Notes: generated by a model not told the origin, from the sequence alone. Positions 18,401 through 29,395 are shown, numbered from the stretch's first letter. The stretch is DNA of 33,277 nucleotides from Prasinococcaceae sp. CCMP 1430 (GCA_013416795.1 RQSC01000456.1:20600-53876), one strand, 5' to 3'. Program-made: numbers and translations.

Positions 18401-20830
18401 GTATTTAACCACGGGCGACTATTTCACATCAAATTGAAAGCGGTCGTCCGGCCGCTTCCCGAAGCCCTCGCCGCCGGGCGGGACGGCGGCGGCGGCGCGG
18501 TGGCCACACCGCGCTGTGTGTGTGTGTGGGGGGGGGAGGTTGCGGCGGCGGCGGCGGCGTGCGAGGCGTGCAGAGCGCTCGCCGCCGACCGCGGCCGAGG
18601 CCGAGGCAGCGGACGCGGCGGCGGCACGCAGCAGCCACCGCAGGGGCCCAATCGGGAGGCGCGCAAGGCGCTCGCGCGCCACCTCTCCCGGCCGCTGCCG
18701 CGCGCGGGGACGAAGGGCAGGCCCTTGCACGCGGCGCGGCTGCACGCGGTGTACCAACTCGAGCAGGTCGAGCGCGCCGGCGCGAGCGTCGCGGGCATGG
18801 ACGTCTATGGCGATGTGGCGGGCGGGGCTGATGGCGTCGGCGCGGACGAAGGCGGTGCGAGCGCAGGCGTCCAGAATGCTGCCGTCGACGCCGGGAGCAG
18901 CACCATGCTCCGCAGCTGGCAGCATGGGATGGCGCGCCTGTCGGCGTCCGAGAGGCGCACCGTGACGCGCCTCGTCTCTGGAGTCACGCGGCGACGGCGC
19001 GCTCTCGACTACGCCGCGGCCGCGCTGCTGACGGGGCGGGAGCTGCGCAATCTCGCCCCGCCGCTGCGGCAGTGCCTGCAGCTCGGGCTGCACGAGCTCG
19101 TCGAGGCGCACCAGGCGGGCGACGGCGCCGCCTCCGCACGCGCGACGGTGTACGAGCTCGTCGAGGTGGCCTCCGCCAGCGCCGCGGGTGCGCGCTCGGG
19201 CGCGCTGGTGAACGCCGTGCTGCGCGCTGCCGAGCGGCAGCTCGCCGCTGAGGGCGCACTGCCAGCGCCAGCACCGCCATCGACGGCGGCGGCTGCGGCG
19301 CTCGCCGCGCCGAGTGCACCGCACAGTCCTGCTGCCGTCGCGGACGGCGACGCGGCGCCCGACGCCGCGTTGGTGGAGTGGCTCGGAGTGACCCACTCCC
19401 ACCCGGACTGGCTCGTGGCGCGCCACGTGGCGCAGCTTGGCGCGGCGGACGCCGCGGCGCTGCTTGCGGCAAACAACGAGGCGCCACAGTTTGGCGTGCG
19501 TTCAACGCTCGCGGGGCAGGCGCGCACGGGAGACGGGGGTGTCGCAGGGGCCGACGTGGCGGCCATGCTGACGTCCGACCTCGAGGCGGCGCTGGCCGAG
19601 GCGGCCGAGCGCGAAGACTCGGCAGCGCTCGGGGACGCGGCGGCGACGAGTGGGGGCGAGACCAAGGCGGAAGAGGGCGAGGACGCAAATGCTGCGAATC
19701 AGCTCGAGGAGGGCGCCTCCGCGACGGGCACGGAAGCAGACGCAGCGATGCGACGGGCGGCCCAACGCGGCGGTGACGTCTCCGGGGGTACAGACGCCAC
19801 GCCGGCGGTAAATAGCTCCGCGCTCACGCCGGGCTTTGCGCGCGTGTCGACGGGCCTGCAGGCGATCTCGCGTGCAGGCTTGCTAGCGAGCGGGCAGTGG
19901 GCGGTGCAGGATGAGGCCGCTGGGCTGGTGGTCCACGCCGCACTGGCTCCGCGCCCTGGCGACCGGGTGCTGGACGCCTGCGCAGCGCCGGGCGGCAAGG
20001 CGCTGCTCGCTGCAGCACTCATGCAGGGTGAAGGCCTCGTGGTAGCTGCTGATAAGAGCGCGCACAAGGTGGAGGCGATGCAGCAAGCTGCGAAGCTGCA
20101 GGGCGCTTCGAGCTGCGTCACGTGCGTGGCTGCCGCCGCTGAAGAGCTGCAAGGCGCGCTACAGGACGAGGGCCTGCCCATAGCATTCGACAAGGTGCGC
20201 TCACGCCATCCCATTGCGCGCGGGAGCGAGCGAGCGTTTGTATCCTCGAGTCTGCGCGCACACGAAAAGGGCCGTCGAGCAATGGCGGGCGGGCGCTGCC
20301 TGAGTCTGACACGAGCGCCCAATGTGCGCGCCTTCGTATCGCAGGTGCTCGTGGATGCCCCGTGCTCGGGCATGGGTGTCGCCCGCAAGCGCCCTGACCT
20401 GCGCTGGACGCGCAAGGAGAGCGACCTCGAAGGATTGCTGGGCGTGCAGCGCACCATATTGGACGCCGCGGCAGCGCGCGTGGCACCTGGTGGCGTGCTG
20501 GTGTACTCGACGTGCTCGGTGGACGCCGAAGAGAACGCCGCGCAGGCGAAGGCATTCCTCGACAGGCACGCCGGGGATTTCGAGGTCGAAAAGGTACGCG
20601 CGTGGGCCCGCCCGCGCGCTTTGGAGAGCAGGCGCGTGTGCGTCCTCGCTGCTGACACGCGCCGCGCTTTTGCTCGCGTGTGAATGCGATGGGCGCGCGC
20701 CGGCGCTGCTCAGGTGACTGGCGCACCGCCTGATGCGGTGACGCCTGAGGGCTACCTGGCGCTGTTCCCGCACAGGCACGGCACCGACGGCGCATTTGCA
20801 GCGAGATTCAGGCGGCGCGTTTCCCCTTGA
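18392..20830 (+). CDS. RsmB/Sun-like rRNA m5C methyltransferase with NusB-type domain, three exons
   Basis: Homologue of bacterial RsmB (16S rRNA m5C967), so probably acting on organellar rRNA. Exon 1 18392-20194, intron 20195-20344 (GTGCGC...TCGCAG), exon 2 20345-20593, intron 20594-20713 (GTACGC...GCTCAG), exon 3 20714-20830; 722 residues with this start. A NusB-like helical domain covers about 18730-19250 (ARLHAVYQLEQVERAG to LVNAVLRAAERQL). An Ala/Gly/acid-rich insert follows, then the methyltransferase: LDACAAPGGK (about 19971-20000), VDAPCSGMGVARKRPDLRW with Cys608, VYSTCSVDAEEN with catalytic Cys658, and GYLALFPHRHGTDGAFAARFRR at the end. Start uncertain: homology requires coding before 18730, and 18392 is the only in-frame ATG, yet it sits in an AT-rich inverted repeat. 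A GT tract near 18512 may mark an unseen intron. Confidence 0.88.
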
Positions 20831-20880
20831 CGGCACACGCGCGCGCGTCTGCTCGACCGTGACTGTACAGCCCAGACCAC

Positions 20881-22618
20881 TTACTCTTGCACTTTTTCGA
20901 AGTCAGCAGCGCTGCCGAAGCGCGGTTTTCGTCGCGCGAAGAACACGCCGCGCTCCGCGAGCGCACGGCGGTGCGCGCCGCGCGCTGCCGCGTCGCTGGC
21001 GCACTCCGCCGAGCAGAAGCAAACTGTGCGCGTGTAGCGACAGCGCCACAGCGGCACCCCCGACGCGCGACAGGTCGCGCACGACAGAAGCCAACTGGGC
21101 TTGCCCTCGTCCGCGCCACCCTCGCGCCGCCTCCGCCACAGCGTTAGCGCGTTGGCCGTGTTTCCCCACTGCGGCAGCTGCACGGTACGCTCGAGCACAA
21201 ACCCCTCGCGCAACTTCGCCGCCAGCGCGGGCGTGCCCGTGAGACCGCACGCCTCGCCCACGTGCGCGAGGTGCTGCCCACCGGCGGCAACGTAAGACGC
21301 TAGGGCGACCTCGCCCATGTCACTGTCGGGTGGCGCGTAGCACAGCAGCAGCGTGGCACCCGCCTCGCCCGCGCGCTTGCCGGCCTCCTCGGCGGCCACA
21401 GGCAAGACCTTGGCGTGGCACCGCGAGGCGCCGTGGTACTCGTTGCGCCCAGAGACGTGTGCGCCGGCCCCGGCGTGCTTGTTTGCGCGGTCGGGCGGCG
21501 CGCAGTCGGTGGCGTCCACCTCGACGCCCGCCTTTCGCAGGAGCGCGGCCCAGTACCCCGTGCCAGCACCCACGTCGGCAACCAGGCGCTTGGAGCCAAA
21601 GTCCGCGAGCGCGTTGAGGGCGGCAGCGGTGGGAGTCGCGAAGGCGTACAGACGCGCAGGCCAGTCGCGGCACGAATCGCGCCAGCGCTCGAGCAGCGGG
21701 AACGCGCGCCGGCTGGCGGCCTCCCGCGCCTTGCGCCTCGCGCCGCGCTTGCCCTTGCCTTGCACCTTCCCCCCCTTGCCGTCGCGGAGCAGCGTATCCA
21801 GGACATCGGCGGTCTTGTCCATCTCTCCGCCGCGGCCCAGCCCGGACGCAAAGAAGAGCGCAACGGTCTCACTGAGTTTGGCGCGCTGCACGTCGAGCAG
21901 CGCGTTCGACGGCGCGCTCCACGGAGGTCGCTCGAGCTCCCCGCGGACGCTCGCACCTGTACCAGAGGCGACGCAGTCAGTGAGCGAGCGAGCGCGAACG
22001 CGCAGCTTGAGGCGAGGCGCGAGCCGCGCTGCGGGCCGCGCCGCGCCGCGCGCTCTCGCGCTGCCGCTCACCTGCCCCAGTCTGCGCTGCCTCGAGCGCC
22101 ACCGCGTCGAAACCCCAGTGGGCGAAGCGCGCCGCGCCCGCCTCCTGCTTGAAAAAGCCGCGAAGGGCGGCGCGCAGCTCCGCGCCGCCCTCGGCGTACA
22201 GCCGCCGCTCCATCGCGCAGAAGTGCGCCGCCGGAGCGTCAACGAGTTCCTCCCCAGCCGCTTCGGCGAAGCGCCGCAGCGCGCCGTCGGCTGCGGTGCT
22301 GTGGTAGTAAAGGTCGTAGTAGGCCACATCGAGCGCCATGACGGTTTCGACGCGCGCGGCCGCCGCGGCAGCGCTGCCGTCCCCCGCCATCGCCTCAGCG
22401 TGCGAGCGCGCGCCGTGCGCGGCCGCTCGGAGCGCCTCCAGCGTCTGCGCATACGACGAGTACTCCGCGTCAGGCGCGCCGCGGATGAGCGCGTCCAGCG
22501 TGCCCTCGAGCACCTCTGTGAGCACGCGCGTGGCAGCCGCGTCGTCGAGCACGAGCGCCGCGCAGCGCGCGCCGCGCAGCAGCGTGGCCACGCGCTTCAT
22601 CGCCGCAGCAGGCTGCAT
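20881..22618 (-). CDS. Class I SAM methyltransferase with C-terminal MYND-like zinc finger, two exons
   Basis: Substrate unknown. Exon 1 22618-22072, intron 22071-21957 (GTGAGC...GTACAG, 115 nt, phase 1), exon 2 21956-20881; 540 residues. An Ala-rich helical N terminus (1-180) carries DVAYYDLYYHS, followed by a basic linker (about 235-265). The Rossmann methyltransferase starts at ERWRDSCRDWPARLYAFATP, with SAM motif I VADVGAGTGYWA at 308-319 and the acidic residue of motif II in VDATD (333). LLLCYAPP at 385-392 is a motif IV-like strand. The C terminus has Cys 475, 478, 488, 495, 497, 501 and His 511 in a MYND-like pattern (CATC...RC...CFCSAEC...HRRAL). The start used is the ATG at 22618; a longer N terminus to 22870 crosses an N and is Arg/Pro-rich. 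The stop is only 50 bp from the convergent RsmB-like stop. Confidence 0.8.
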
Positions 22619-23208
22619 GCGCAGCGCAGGCGGCGGCGGCGCAGCGAGCCGCCGCGAGCCGAGGACAGCAAGGACGCACGCGCGAAAGCGACTCACACCA
22701 CGCACGCGCGGACGAGTTTCGGCGGCAGCCTCCCTCTTTGGTGTTGCGTCCGTTTCGGCAGCATCGCCATCGCTCGATGCGGCATCCGTGNCCCGTCGCA
22801 GAGTCGACAACCACCGCCGCGCCGTGCCTCTCAAGCACCTTCCGCCCGCCCCACAGCGGCGCTGTGGCACCAGCCGCCGCCGCCAGCCGCCGCCGCCAGC
22901 CCGCCCGCGCGAGGTTTAGGTTTCATATCTTTGAGGTTCATTCAGGGCGAATCCGGTGGTAAAGGGTCTATGATTGATCCCTTCGAAGTGACGCGCGCGC
23001 GCACGCGTGGCGTGGGCACCGTCCCAAAACCCAAACGTACGTAGTTTTTTTGGACATCACAGTGCATTCGGAAGGCCTTCACTGATTTGGGGTGTGAATT
23101 AATAGGGTTCAATTGTGTGTGTGTGTGTGGAGCAGGCGGAGGGGGTGTTGCGTGTGTGTGCGCGCGCGCGTGCGTGTGTGGCACGCCCGCCCACGCGCAC
23201 GCGCCCGG
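22619..23208. promoter_or_regulatory. Divergent region between MYND-methyltransferase and carboxypeptidase
   Basis: 590 bp. An AT-richer segment at 22915-23110 is the likely promoter core. It is followed by a GT/GC dinucleotide tract (23115-23180), which may begin an intron of the carboxypeptidase gene. One N lies at about 22792. I could not locate the expected first exon (signal peptide) of the carboxypeptidase here. Confidence 0.45.
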
Positions 23209-24888
23209 ATGACGCGAGCAGCGCGCGCAGGGGCGCCACGCACGGCCGGCGCGCAGCCCGGGCAGGGCGTGCGTGGGCAGGTCCGCGCGGGCGGTGCCGC
23301 CGCGCGGGGCGGCTTGGTGGGAGGGTACAAGTCCAACGCAGAGTTGGCGGCGTGGGCGAGGGCGTTCGGCAGTGAGGGGTCCGCCTGCCCGGGACTCGGC
23401 TCGGCATGGATGTTCGGCACATCGGGCAAGGTGGGCGACCGTACGCACGTCCCCCACCACGACACGCACTCTCACAAATCTTAGCCGCGCCCCCTCTCTG
23501 CCCCGCTGCTATCCTTGCGCCCGCCAAGCGACGCCGCCGTCTGTCCGAGCACTGCCTCACGCGCTGACTCAAAGCGCGCCCGGTCACCACGCGCCCGGCC
23601 CCAGGGTGAGCCGCTGATTGCGCTCGACATCACGGACCCAAGGACTAACGAGACCGCCAAGCCTGTGCTGAAGATCGTCGCCAACACCCACGGCAACGAG
23701 CCCGCGGGGCGAGAGATTGGCGTCGACCTGGCCGAGTGGCTGTGCAAGGGGTATGCGGAGCGATTGCCGGAGGCAGTGGAGCTGCTGAGAGACGCGCGCG
23801 TGCTGCTTGTGCCCGCGCTCAACCCCGACGGCTTTGCCGCCAGACAGAGGGGCAACGCGGCGGGCGCCGACCTCAACCGCGACTTCCCCGACCAGTTCGC
23901 GCCGGCGGTTCAGAAAATGCAGCCGGAGACGCTCGCTGCGATGCGCCTGTCGCGCAATAGCCCTTGCGTGGCCGCGATCGCCTTCCACGAGGGTGCGGTC
24001 GTCGCCAACTACGCGTGGGATGGCCTGCCGTCGAGGAGCCGGCGCTCGGAGTATTCGCGCTGCCCGGACGACGACACTCAGCGTGCGCTCGCGAGCGCGT
24101 ACGCGAATGGCCATCCGTCAATGGCTTCGAGTGCCGAGTTTCCGGGCGGCATCACAAACGGCGCCAAGTGGTATCCGCTGTACGGTGGCAACCAGGACTG
24201 GGAGTACATCAACACTGGCTGCATGTTCATCACCATCGAGGCGAACGAGGCCAAGTGGCCGCCCGCCGACCGCCTGCCCCAGCTCGCCGCAGCGCATAGG
24301 CCCGCGACTCTCGCGCTACTGCGCCAGGCACTCGGCGGCGTCACCGGCGTCATTGTGGACGCCGGCACGGGCGCACCCATCCCTCACGCGGAGGTCGTCG
24401 TGCGCGGCCGCGAGGTCGCGCGTACGCCCGTGTCGGGCGCCGGCGGCGAGTTCTTCCGCACGTTGCTTCCCGGCGAGTACCGCCTGGTCGCAAGCGCGCG
24501 AGGCTACCGTGAGGCAGAACTGGCCGTGTCGGTGCCAAAGCCCGCCACCCCTGGGGATGGCGGGGTCGCTGGCGTGCGCTTCGAGCTCTCGCCGACAGGA
24601 GGCGGTGAGGCCAAGGCAGTGCAGCATGCAGAGCAGCATGGTCAGCAGCTACCACAGAGCATGGGTGCGATGCAGGGTGCGCAGGTGCACGCGCCGCAAG
24701 GCGGGCGAGCCTCAGCCTACAACCTCGCCGGCGAATTGGGCGCCGAGGTGGAGGCCGCCGAGCTGTGGGTCGAGATGCACGCGCGCACGTGGAACCCGCA
24801 CATGCTTGCGGCGGGTGGCGTGCTTGGCGTGGCGGCTCTCACGCTCGTCGCCGTGCGGCGCAGGCGGAACCGCAGGGGGCGGCGCTGA
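23209..24888 (+). CDS. M14 metallocarboxypeptidase (CPD/CPN/CPE type), membrane anchored
   Basis: Zinc carboxypeptidase of subfamily M14B, removing C-terminal (usually basic) residues from secretory-pathway or surface proteins. Exon 1 to 23430, intron 23431-23604 (GTGGGC...CCCCAG, 174 nt, phase 0), exon 2 23605-24888. The join makes GTSGKGEPLIALDITDP, the usual first strands. With the provisional ATG at 23209, zinc ligands are H103 and E106 (THGNEPAGRE) and H202 (AFHEG), with DLNRDFPD (R166) and GGNQDWEYINTGC before the catalytic Glu286 (TIEANEAKWPP). A transthyretin-like beta domain follows (about 315-385, GVTGVIVDAGTGAPI), then a Gln/His linker, a hydrophobic anchor (MLAAGGVLGVAALTLVAV) and the basic tail RRRRNRRGRR. 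No signal peptide is visible; a first exon is probably missing upstream. Confidence 0.88.
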
Positions 24889-24982
24889 GCTTGACGGTCA
24901 TCGGATGGTAATAATTATTTCGGCTCCAACCGCGGCTCTTTCCCGAAGCTTTGGCAGCCGCGCTCTCGCGCCTCGCGCCTCG

Positions 24983-27900
24983 CTAGAAGCATTTATACAC
25001 ACGCAGCGGCCCGCCACGATCGTCGTACATGATTTCCATGTTGTTTTGCAGCTCGACGAGCGCGTCGGAGTACCCTGCAGGGCCAAACTGCGCCTGCATC
25101 TGCTGCTCGGTGAGCCCCGCGTCCCCGCTACGCTGAATGACGGCCAGCAGCTGCGCCGGCGTCGCGGCTTTCGCTTGTAAGGACGACGGCGCGGTGGGTG
25201 GGGAGACGAAGCCTTGCGGGCAGCTCGCTGGGGGCCGCGCGGCCGGCGAGGGGGTCACGCTTGCATTCGGGAGCGCGGGAGCACCCGTGCCCCCGAGGGA
25301 CTGTCGCGGCGTCTGGGTTGCACCAAAAGATGGCCGAGGCGCCTTGGCGGGGCCTGGAATGCCAGTGGATCCATCCGGGGCACGCTTTGGTTGCGGCAGG
25401 CCGCCAAAGGATCGGATGGTCATGAGGGCGATCGCCAGATCCAGCACGGCATACGCATCCCGGACCTTGTCCTTGTCGTCCAAAGAGTCCGCGCCGAAGA
25501 CAGACTTCAGCAGACCCTCTTTCTGCATCCACTCGATGCATTCTTTCCTCGAATTGAAGTCAGTAGCCACGATGCCATCGAAGGCTGCGCGGAGCTGCGG
25601 GGCCGAGCATGGATACTCCGCGACCAATCGGCGCACGTCCCCAGTTTTTTTGTACAAGCAGCCGTCAATGATCTGTCTGAGCACCGTGGGTATTGACACC
25701 GGCTTGAGGTCGCCACCCGCCAGCCGGTTGTTGTTCGCAATATACGAAGCGCTTTGGCCGCTGAGCCACGCCTCGAATCGCTTCTCGCCAATACCGGACA
25801 ACTTGGACGGTCCATCTGGCACTATGGTGGGCCGGCCGGCGCGGTGAGCCTCGGCCAGCAGTGCATCGGCATTTGACGCAAAGCCGGCGAACCCTTCACT
25901 CGTCGACGCGAGCTCGCTCTTTCGCCGATTGATTTCTGCGTTCCTTTCCTGCGCCACCGCCTGCCGATCGGCTTCATGTTGCGATGCCGTACCGGTTGCG
26001 GGCCTGCGCACCGGTTGCACGTCACGGGTGAGGTTGAGGCGCTGGCACTGTGTGCCGAGGAGGCCCATGATAGCCCCGCCAAACTCCATTGCGGTCCACT
26101 TGTTGATGCCCTCAACGCTGCCAAAGAGCCTCTGCCGCTCAGCGGGAGACGCTTTGTCAACCATGACTCCCGGAGTGAACCCAGGCTGGGTGCTGCCGCC
26201 GGCGCCGGGCGTGCCGGTCACATTTCCGCACGGGTCAACGCCTTTGGACGAGGGTCGCACCTTGGCGATCGCCTCGGCAGCTGCCTCGCTGAATATGGCT
26301 TCGGGGGCAATGCCGCGCTCGTTTGCAAGGCGCTGGCGCAGGCCCAAGATCTCCCGCACGAGGACCTGTTCTGCAGGGCTGGTGGTAATCGAGGGGGCGC
26401 TCGTTGCTCCCGCTCCTTTGGGAACCTCTTTGACGATCTGGAGGACAGCATCGCCGTACTTGTCGGCCTTCACTTGTCCGACGCCATTCACGGCGAGCAG
26501 CTCGTGCAAGTTGTTGGGCCGCGCAGCGCAAATGCTGGCGATCGCCGCATCGGTGAAGATGCAGTAGGGAGGCAACGTTTTCCCTGTCTGCGGATCCCTC
26601 GACTGCTCGACTACACGCCGACGCCAGTCCTTGAGCGCTTCGAAAAGCTTCGGCTCCCCGCGGGCCGCCGTAAGGGCCTTCGCGCGCGCCTCGTCGTCAC
26701 CGCCGGGCAGCGCCTTCTCGGCCCGCAGCAGCTCGTCGCTCGCGACGATTCTCACAGCGGCGTTTGGGTCGCCAAGAACCGCACGGCCTTCTCTTGTCAG
26801 CACGGTCTTGTTGTACGTGCGCTGACCGTCGGCAATTGAGACAGTCTCCTCTGTCAGCAGGCCCTTTGCCACTAGGGCGGCCCCCAGCGCGCGCCACCAG
26901 TCCTTGTGGTGGTGCTTGCCACGGCCGAACGAAGCCAGATTTTCGTAGCCGCGATCAATGGCCGCTTTTGCGCGCGAGCCCGCGAGGCAATCGATCGGGC
27001 CAGCAAGCGACCATCTGTTGCCCGTGTCTTGGACCGCGCTCATGAGCAGGCGCGCGTCCTTCGTGAAGTCCGTTTCCTGACGGCCAACGGCGCCAGAGCG
27101 GCAGTTGTCACACATGCCGCACGGGGGCGGCCCGTTGCCTTTGCCAGCGAAGTGCTCGACCAGCAGCGTGCGGCGGCAGCGGGTCGACTGTGCGTATGCC
27201 TTGATGGCTCCGAGCCCCACCCCGATGTCTAGCATCCGCGCCCTGCCGCCCGCGTCCAGCGTGCGCGCCCTGCCACTTTCGTCACGGCGAGTCAACCCGC
27301 CCTGCAGAAAACTCTCTCTGGTCCAATCGCGTTCGCTCCACCAAAGCTCGCATATGGAGTCGCGCCCGTCGCGGCCCGCGCGCCTGCGCGGGGCCCAAGA
27401 GCGCAGCGTGCCGCGTGCGTGTGCGTCAGCCGCTTGGCTCACCCGGGCGCTTCATTTGCAGCAGGGCGCGGCGTATCGCGCACGCATACTGATGCCGCGA
27501 TGCGCGCCACATAGGGCGCATGCGCACGCACCCCGCTTCTTGGTAGTACGCCTCCAGACTGCTCGGCGCCCCGAGGTGAAACACCGCGCGCACGTCGTGC
27601 TTGTCAATGCCCATGCCAAAGGCCACCGTGGCGAAGACGAGCTTGCACTTGCCTTTGATGAACTGGTCGTGCGTCAGCGTCTTGTCTGCCGGATTCATGC
27701 CCGCGTGGTACACCATTGGCTCGGCCTTGCTGAGGTTGGGATGCCGCCTCGCCATGGCGCAGAGGTTGTCGCATTTGGCCTTCGACTGCGTGTAACAGAT
27801 GGTGGCGCCATCAGAGCCACGAGTGCGTGCGTCCACGCGCGAGAGGAAGTCGCCGAGGCCTGCGCCCTTCTGGGCGGAGAACGCCAGGTTCGGCCGATCG

Positions 27901-28562
27901 AAGGTGCTGATTACGCTCTCCTTGGTGCTGTCCATCTCCAGGACCCTGGCCAGGTCGGTTCGCACTTTTTCGGTCGCCGTGGCCGTCAGCGCCACCACAG
28001 GCACGTTCACGCAGGCGGCCCTGATCTCCCGCCGCAGCACGCCCGAGAAGGTCTTGTAGGCAGGTCGGAAGTCGTGCCCCCACTCGGACACGCAGTGCGC
28101 CTCATCCACTGCCAGCATGACGAAGCGCTGGCCATTCTGGGTGACGCACCGCCAGAACTCGGCGTCGAGCGTCATCTCCGCGCGCTCCGGCGTCATGTAC
28201 ACCACGCGGTATTGACCCTGGCGCACGCCAAGCATGTCGTTGTGCGCCTGGTCGGAGCCCAATTTGCACGCAGCGACGCCCCTGTTGTGGAGCGCCTCCA
28301 CCTGGTCGTGCATCAGCGACAGCAGCGGCGTGATGACGATCGCGACGCCGTTGCCGGTGACGAGCGGGGGCACCTGATACACGAGGCTCTTCCCGCCGCC
28401 GGTCGCGACCACCACGACGGCATCGCGGCCTTCCCCCACGACCGCGCGGATGGCCTGCAGCTGCGGCGCGCGGAACTCCGAGTATCCCCAGTGCTCGCGC
28501 AGCACGTCGTGCGCCTTGTCCTCGAGCGCCTGGCCCCACCAGCGCACGTTGAACCCGCGCAT
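24983..28562 (-). CDS. RecQ-family DNA helicase with two HRDC-like domains, two exons
   Basis: 3'-5' DNA helicase of the RecQ (BLM/WRN) family for recombination and replication repair. Exon 1 28562-27532, intron 27531-27384 (GTGCGT...GCGCAG, 148 nt, phase 2), exon 2 27383-24983; 1143 residues. Walker A ATGGGKS 53-59, DEAHCVSEWGHDFRP 153-167, and motif VI YYQEAGRAGRDGR, which is restored only by the splice (340-351). The RecQ zinc site uses Cys 413, 432, 435 and 438 (CGMCDNC), followed by the winged helix. HRDC 1 is at 589-662. A second HRDC-like segment at 682-786 (GIAPEAIFSEAAAEAIAKVRP...VEGINKWTAMEFGG) is split by an insert. A helical region follows (about 860-990), then a Pro/Ser-rich tail with a final small domain. 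No exonuclease domain. The start follows TTGGGGTTCAA; the helicase begins at once. Confidence 0.93.
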
Positions 28563-28716
28563 TTGAACCCCAAAACATCGTCTCTAACCTCAACCCCAGG
28601 GCTGTTGGAGCCTTCGATCAGTTCGATGGCAGTTTGCACGGCGCCGCCGCGGGTCCGCACGTGGGCCGCGCGACGGGCGGACCCCCCAACGACGCCATCT
28701 AAATCAACTCAATTTG

Positions 28717-28734
28717 ACCCGTGGCGCCACGGGT
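28717..28734. promoter_or_regulatory. 18-bp perfect palindrome ACCCGTGGCGCCACGGGT
   Basis: Self-complementary over all 18 bases. It lies 155 bp upstream of the RecQ ATG. Its half CCCGTGGCGC recurs in direct orientation at 28741-28750. It is a candidate binding site for a dimeric factor; no known site is claimed. Confidence 0.6.
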
Positions 28735-29097
28735 GACTCTCCCGTGGCGCGTCCGCATTCGCGGTTGCGGCGCGCGGCGCCGCGCGGCGTTGATGGCGCG
28801 TTCGAATGCGTTTTTCGAACGGGCGCGCGTCCGCAACGGAACCGGAACCTAGAACCCCAACCGCATTTTGGGTCTTCTCGGAATTTTGGCTCCGTAATTC
28901 AAACCAGTTCTTGACATGATATAGTACATATTATCAATAAACGCCATATTTCTCACGGAATAAACATTCATTTCATATCCGCGTCTTTGACCGGAACGGC
29001 GTAGGGTTCTGGACGCGCGCGGCGGGAGAGCCGCCGCCCGCCGATCGGCGGCGGCGCCTATCGGCGCCGGGGTCCGTCCGCGCGCGCGCTTCTCGCG

Positions 29098-29395
29098 GGT
29101 TCCGCGGCGTTTCGGTGGGGTTCGCATGGGGAATCGAGCCCGGGCGTGCGCAAAAGCCGCGCGCGCGGGCCGAATCCGAATCGCGCAAAAACTCGCAATC
29201 GGCGATCGGCGGCGGGAGAATCAGCGGCGCCCGGGGAAAATCCGCGGGTTCCGGTGCGTCTCGGCGGAGTTCGGATGGGAAATGGAATCCAGCGTGGGTG
29301 GGAATTTTGCTGGTGGGCGGCGGGGCGGATTCGCCGCGGGGGTCGGGGGCGAATCGGCGGCGGCCTGCGAGCGACTGACGCGGCGAGGCGCAGCA
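29098..29395 (+). repeat. Two diverged tandem copies of a repeat of about 150 bp
   Basis: The block beginning GGTTCCGCGGCGTTTCGG (about 29099) is repeated about 149 bp later as GGTTCCGGTGCGTCTCGG (about 29248). The next 30 bases also align (TTCGCATGGGGAATCGA against TTCGGATGGGAAATGGA). Later parts share AATCGGCGGCGG-type sequence. By eye about three quarters of the first 45 positions match. Confidence 0.6.

Noticed and set aside
28595-28625. Possible tRNA T-arm (GTTCGAT-like)
   Set aside because: No matching acceptor stem, D-arm or anticodon arm could be drawn around it.
27105-28736. Plus-strand frame of 543 codons across the RecQ helicase
   Set aside because: Antisense to conserved RecQ motifs; His/Arg-rich shadow frame.
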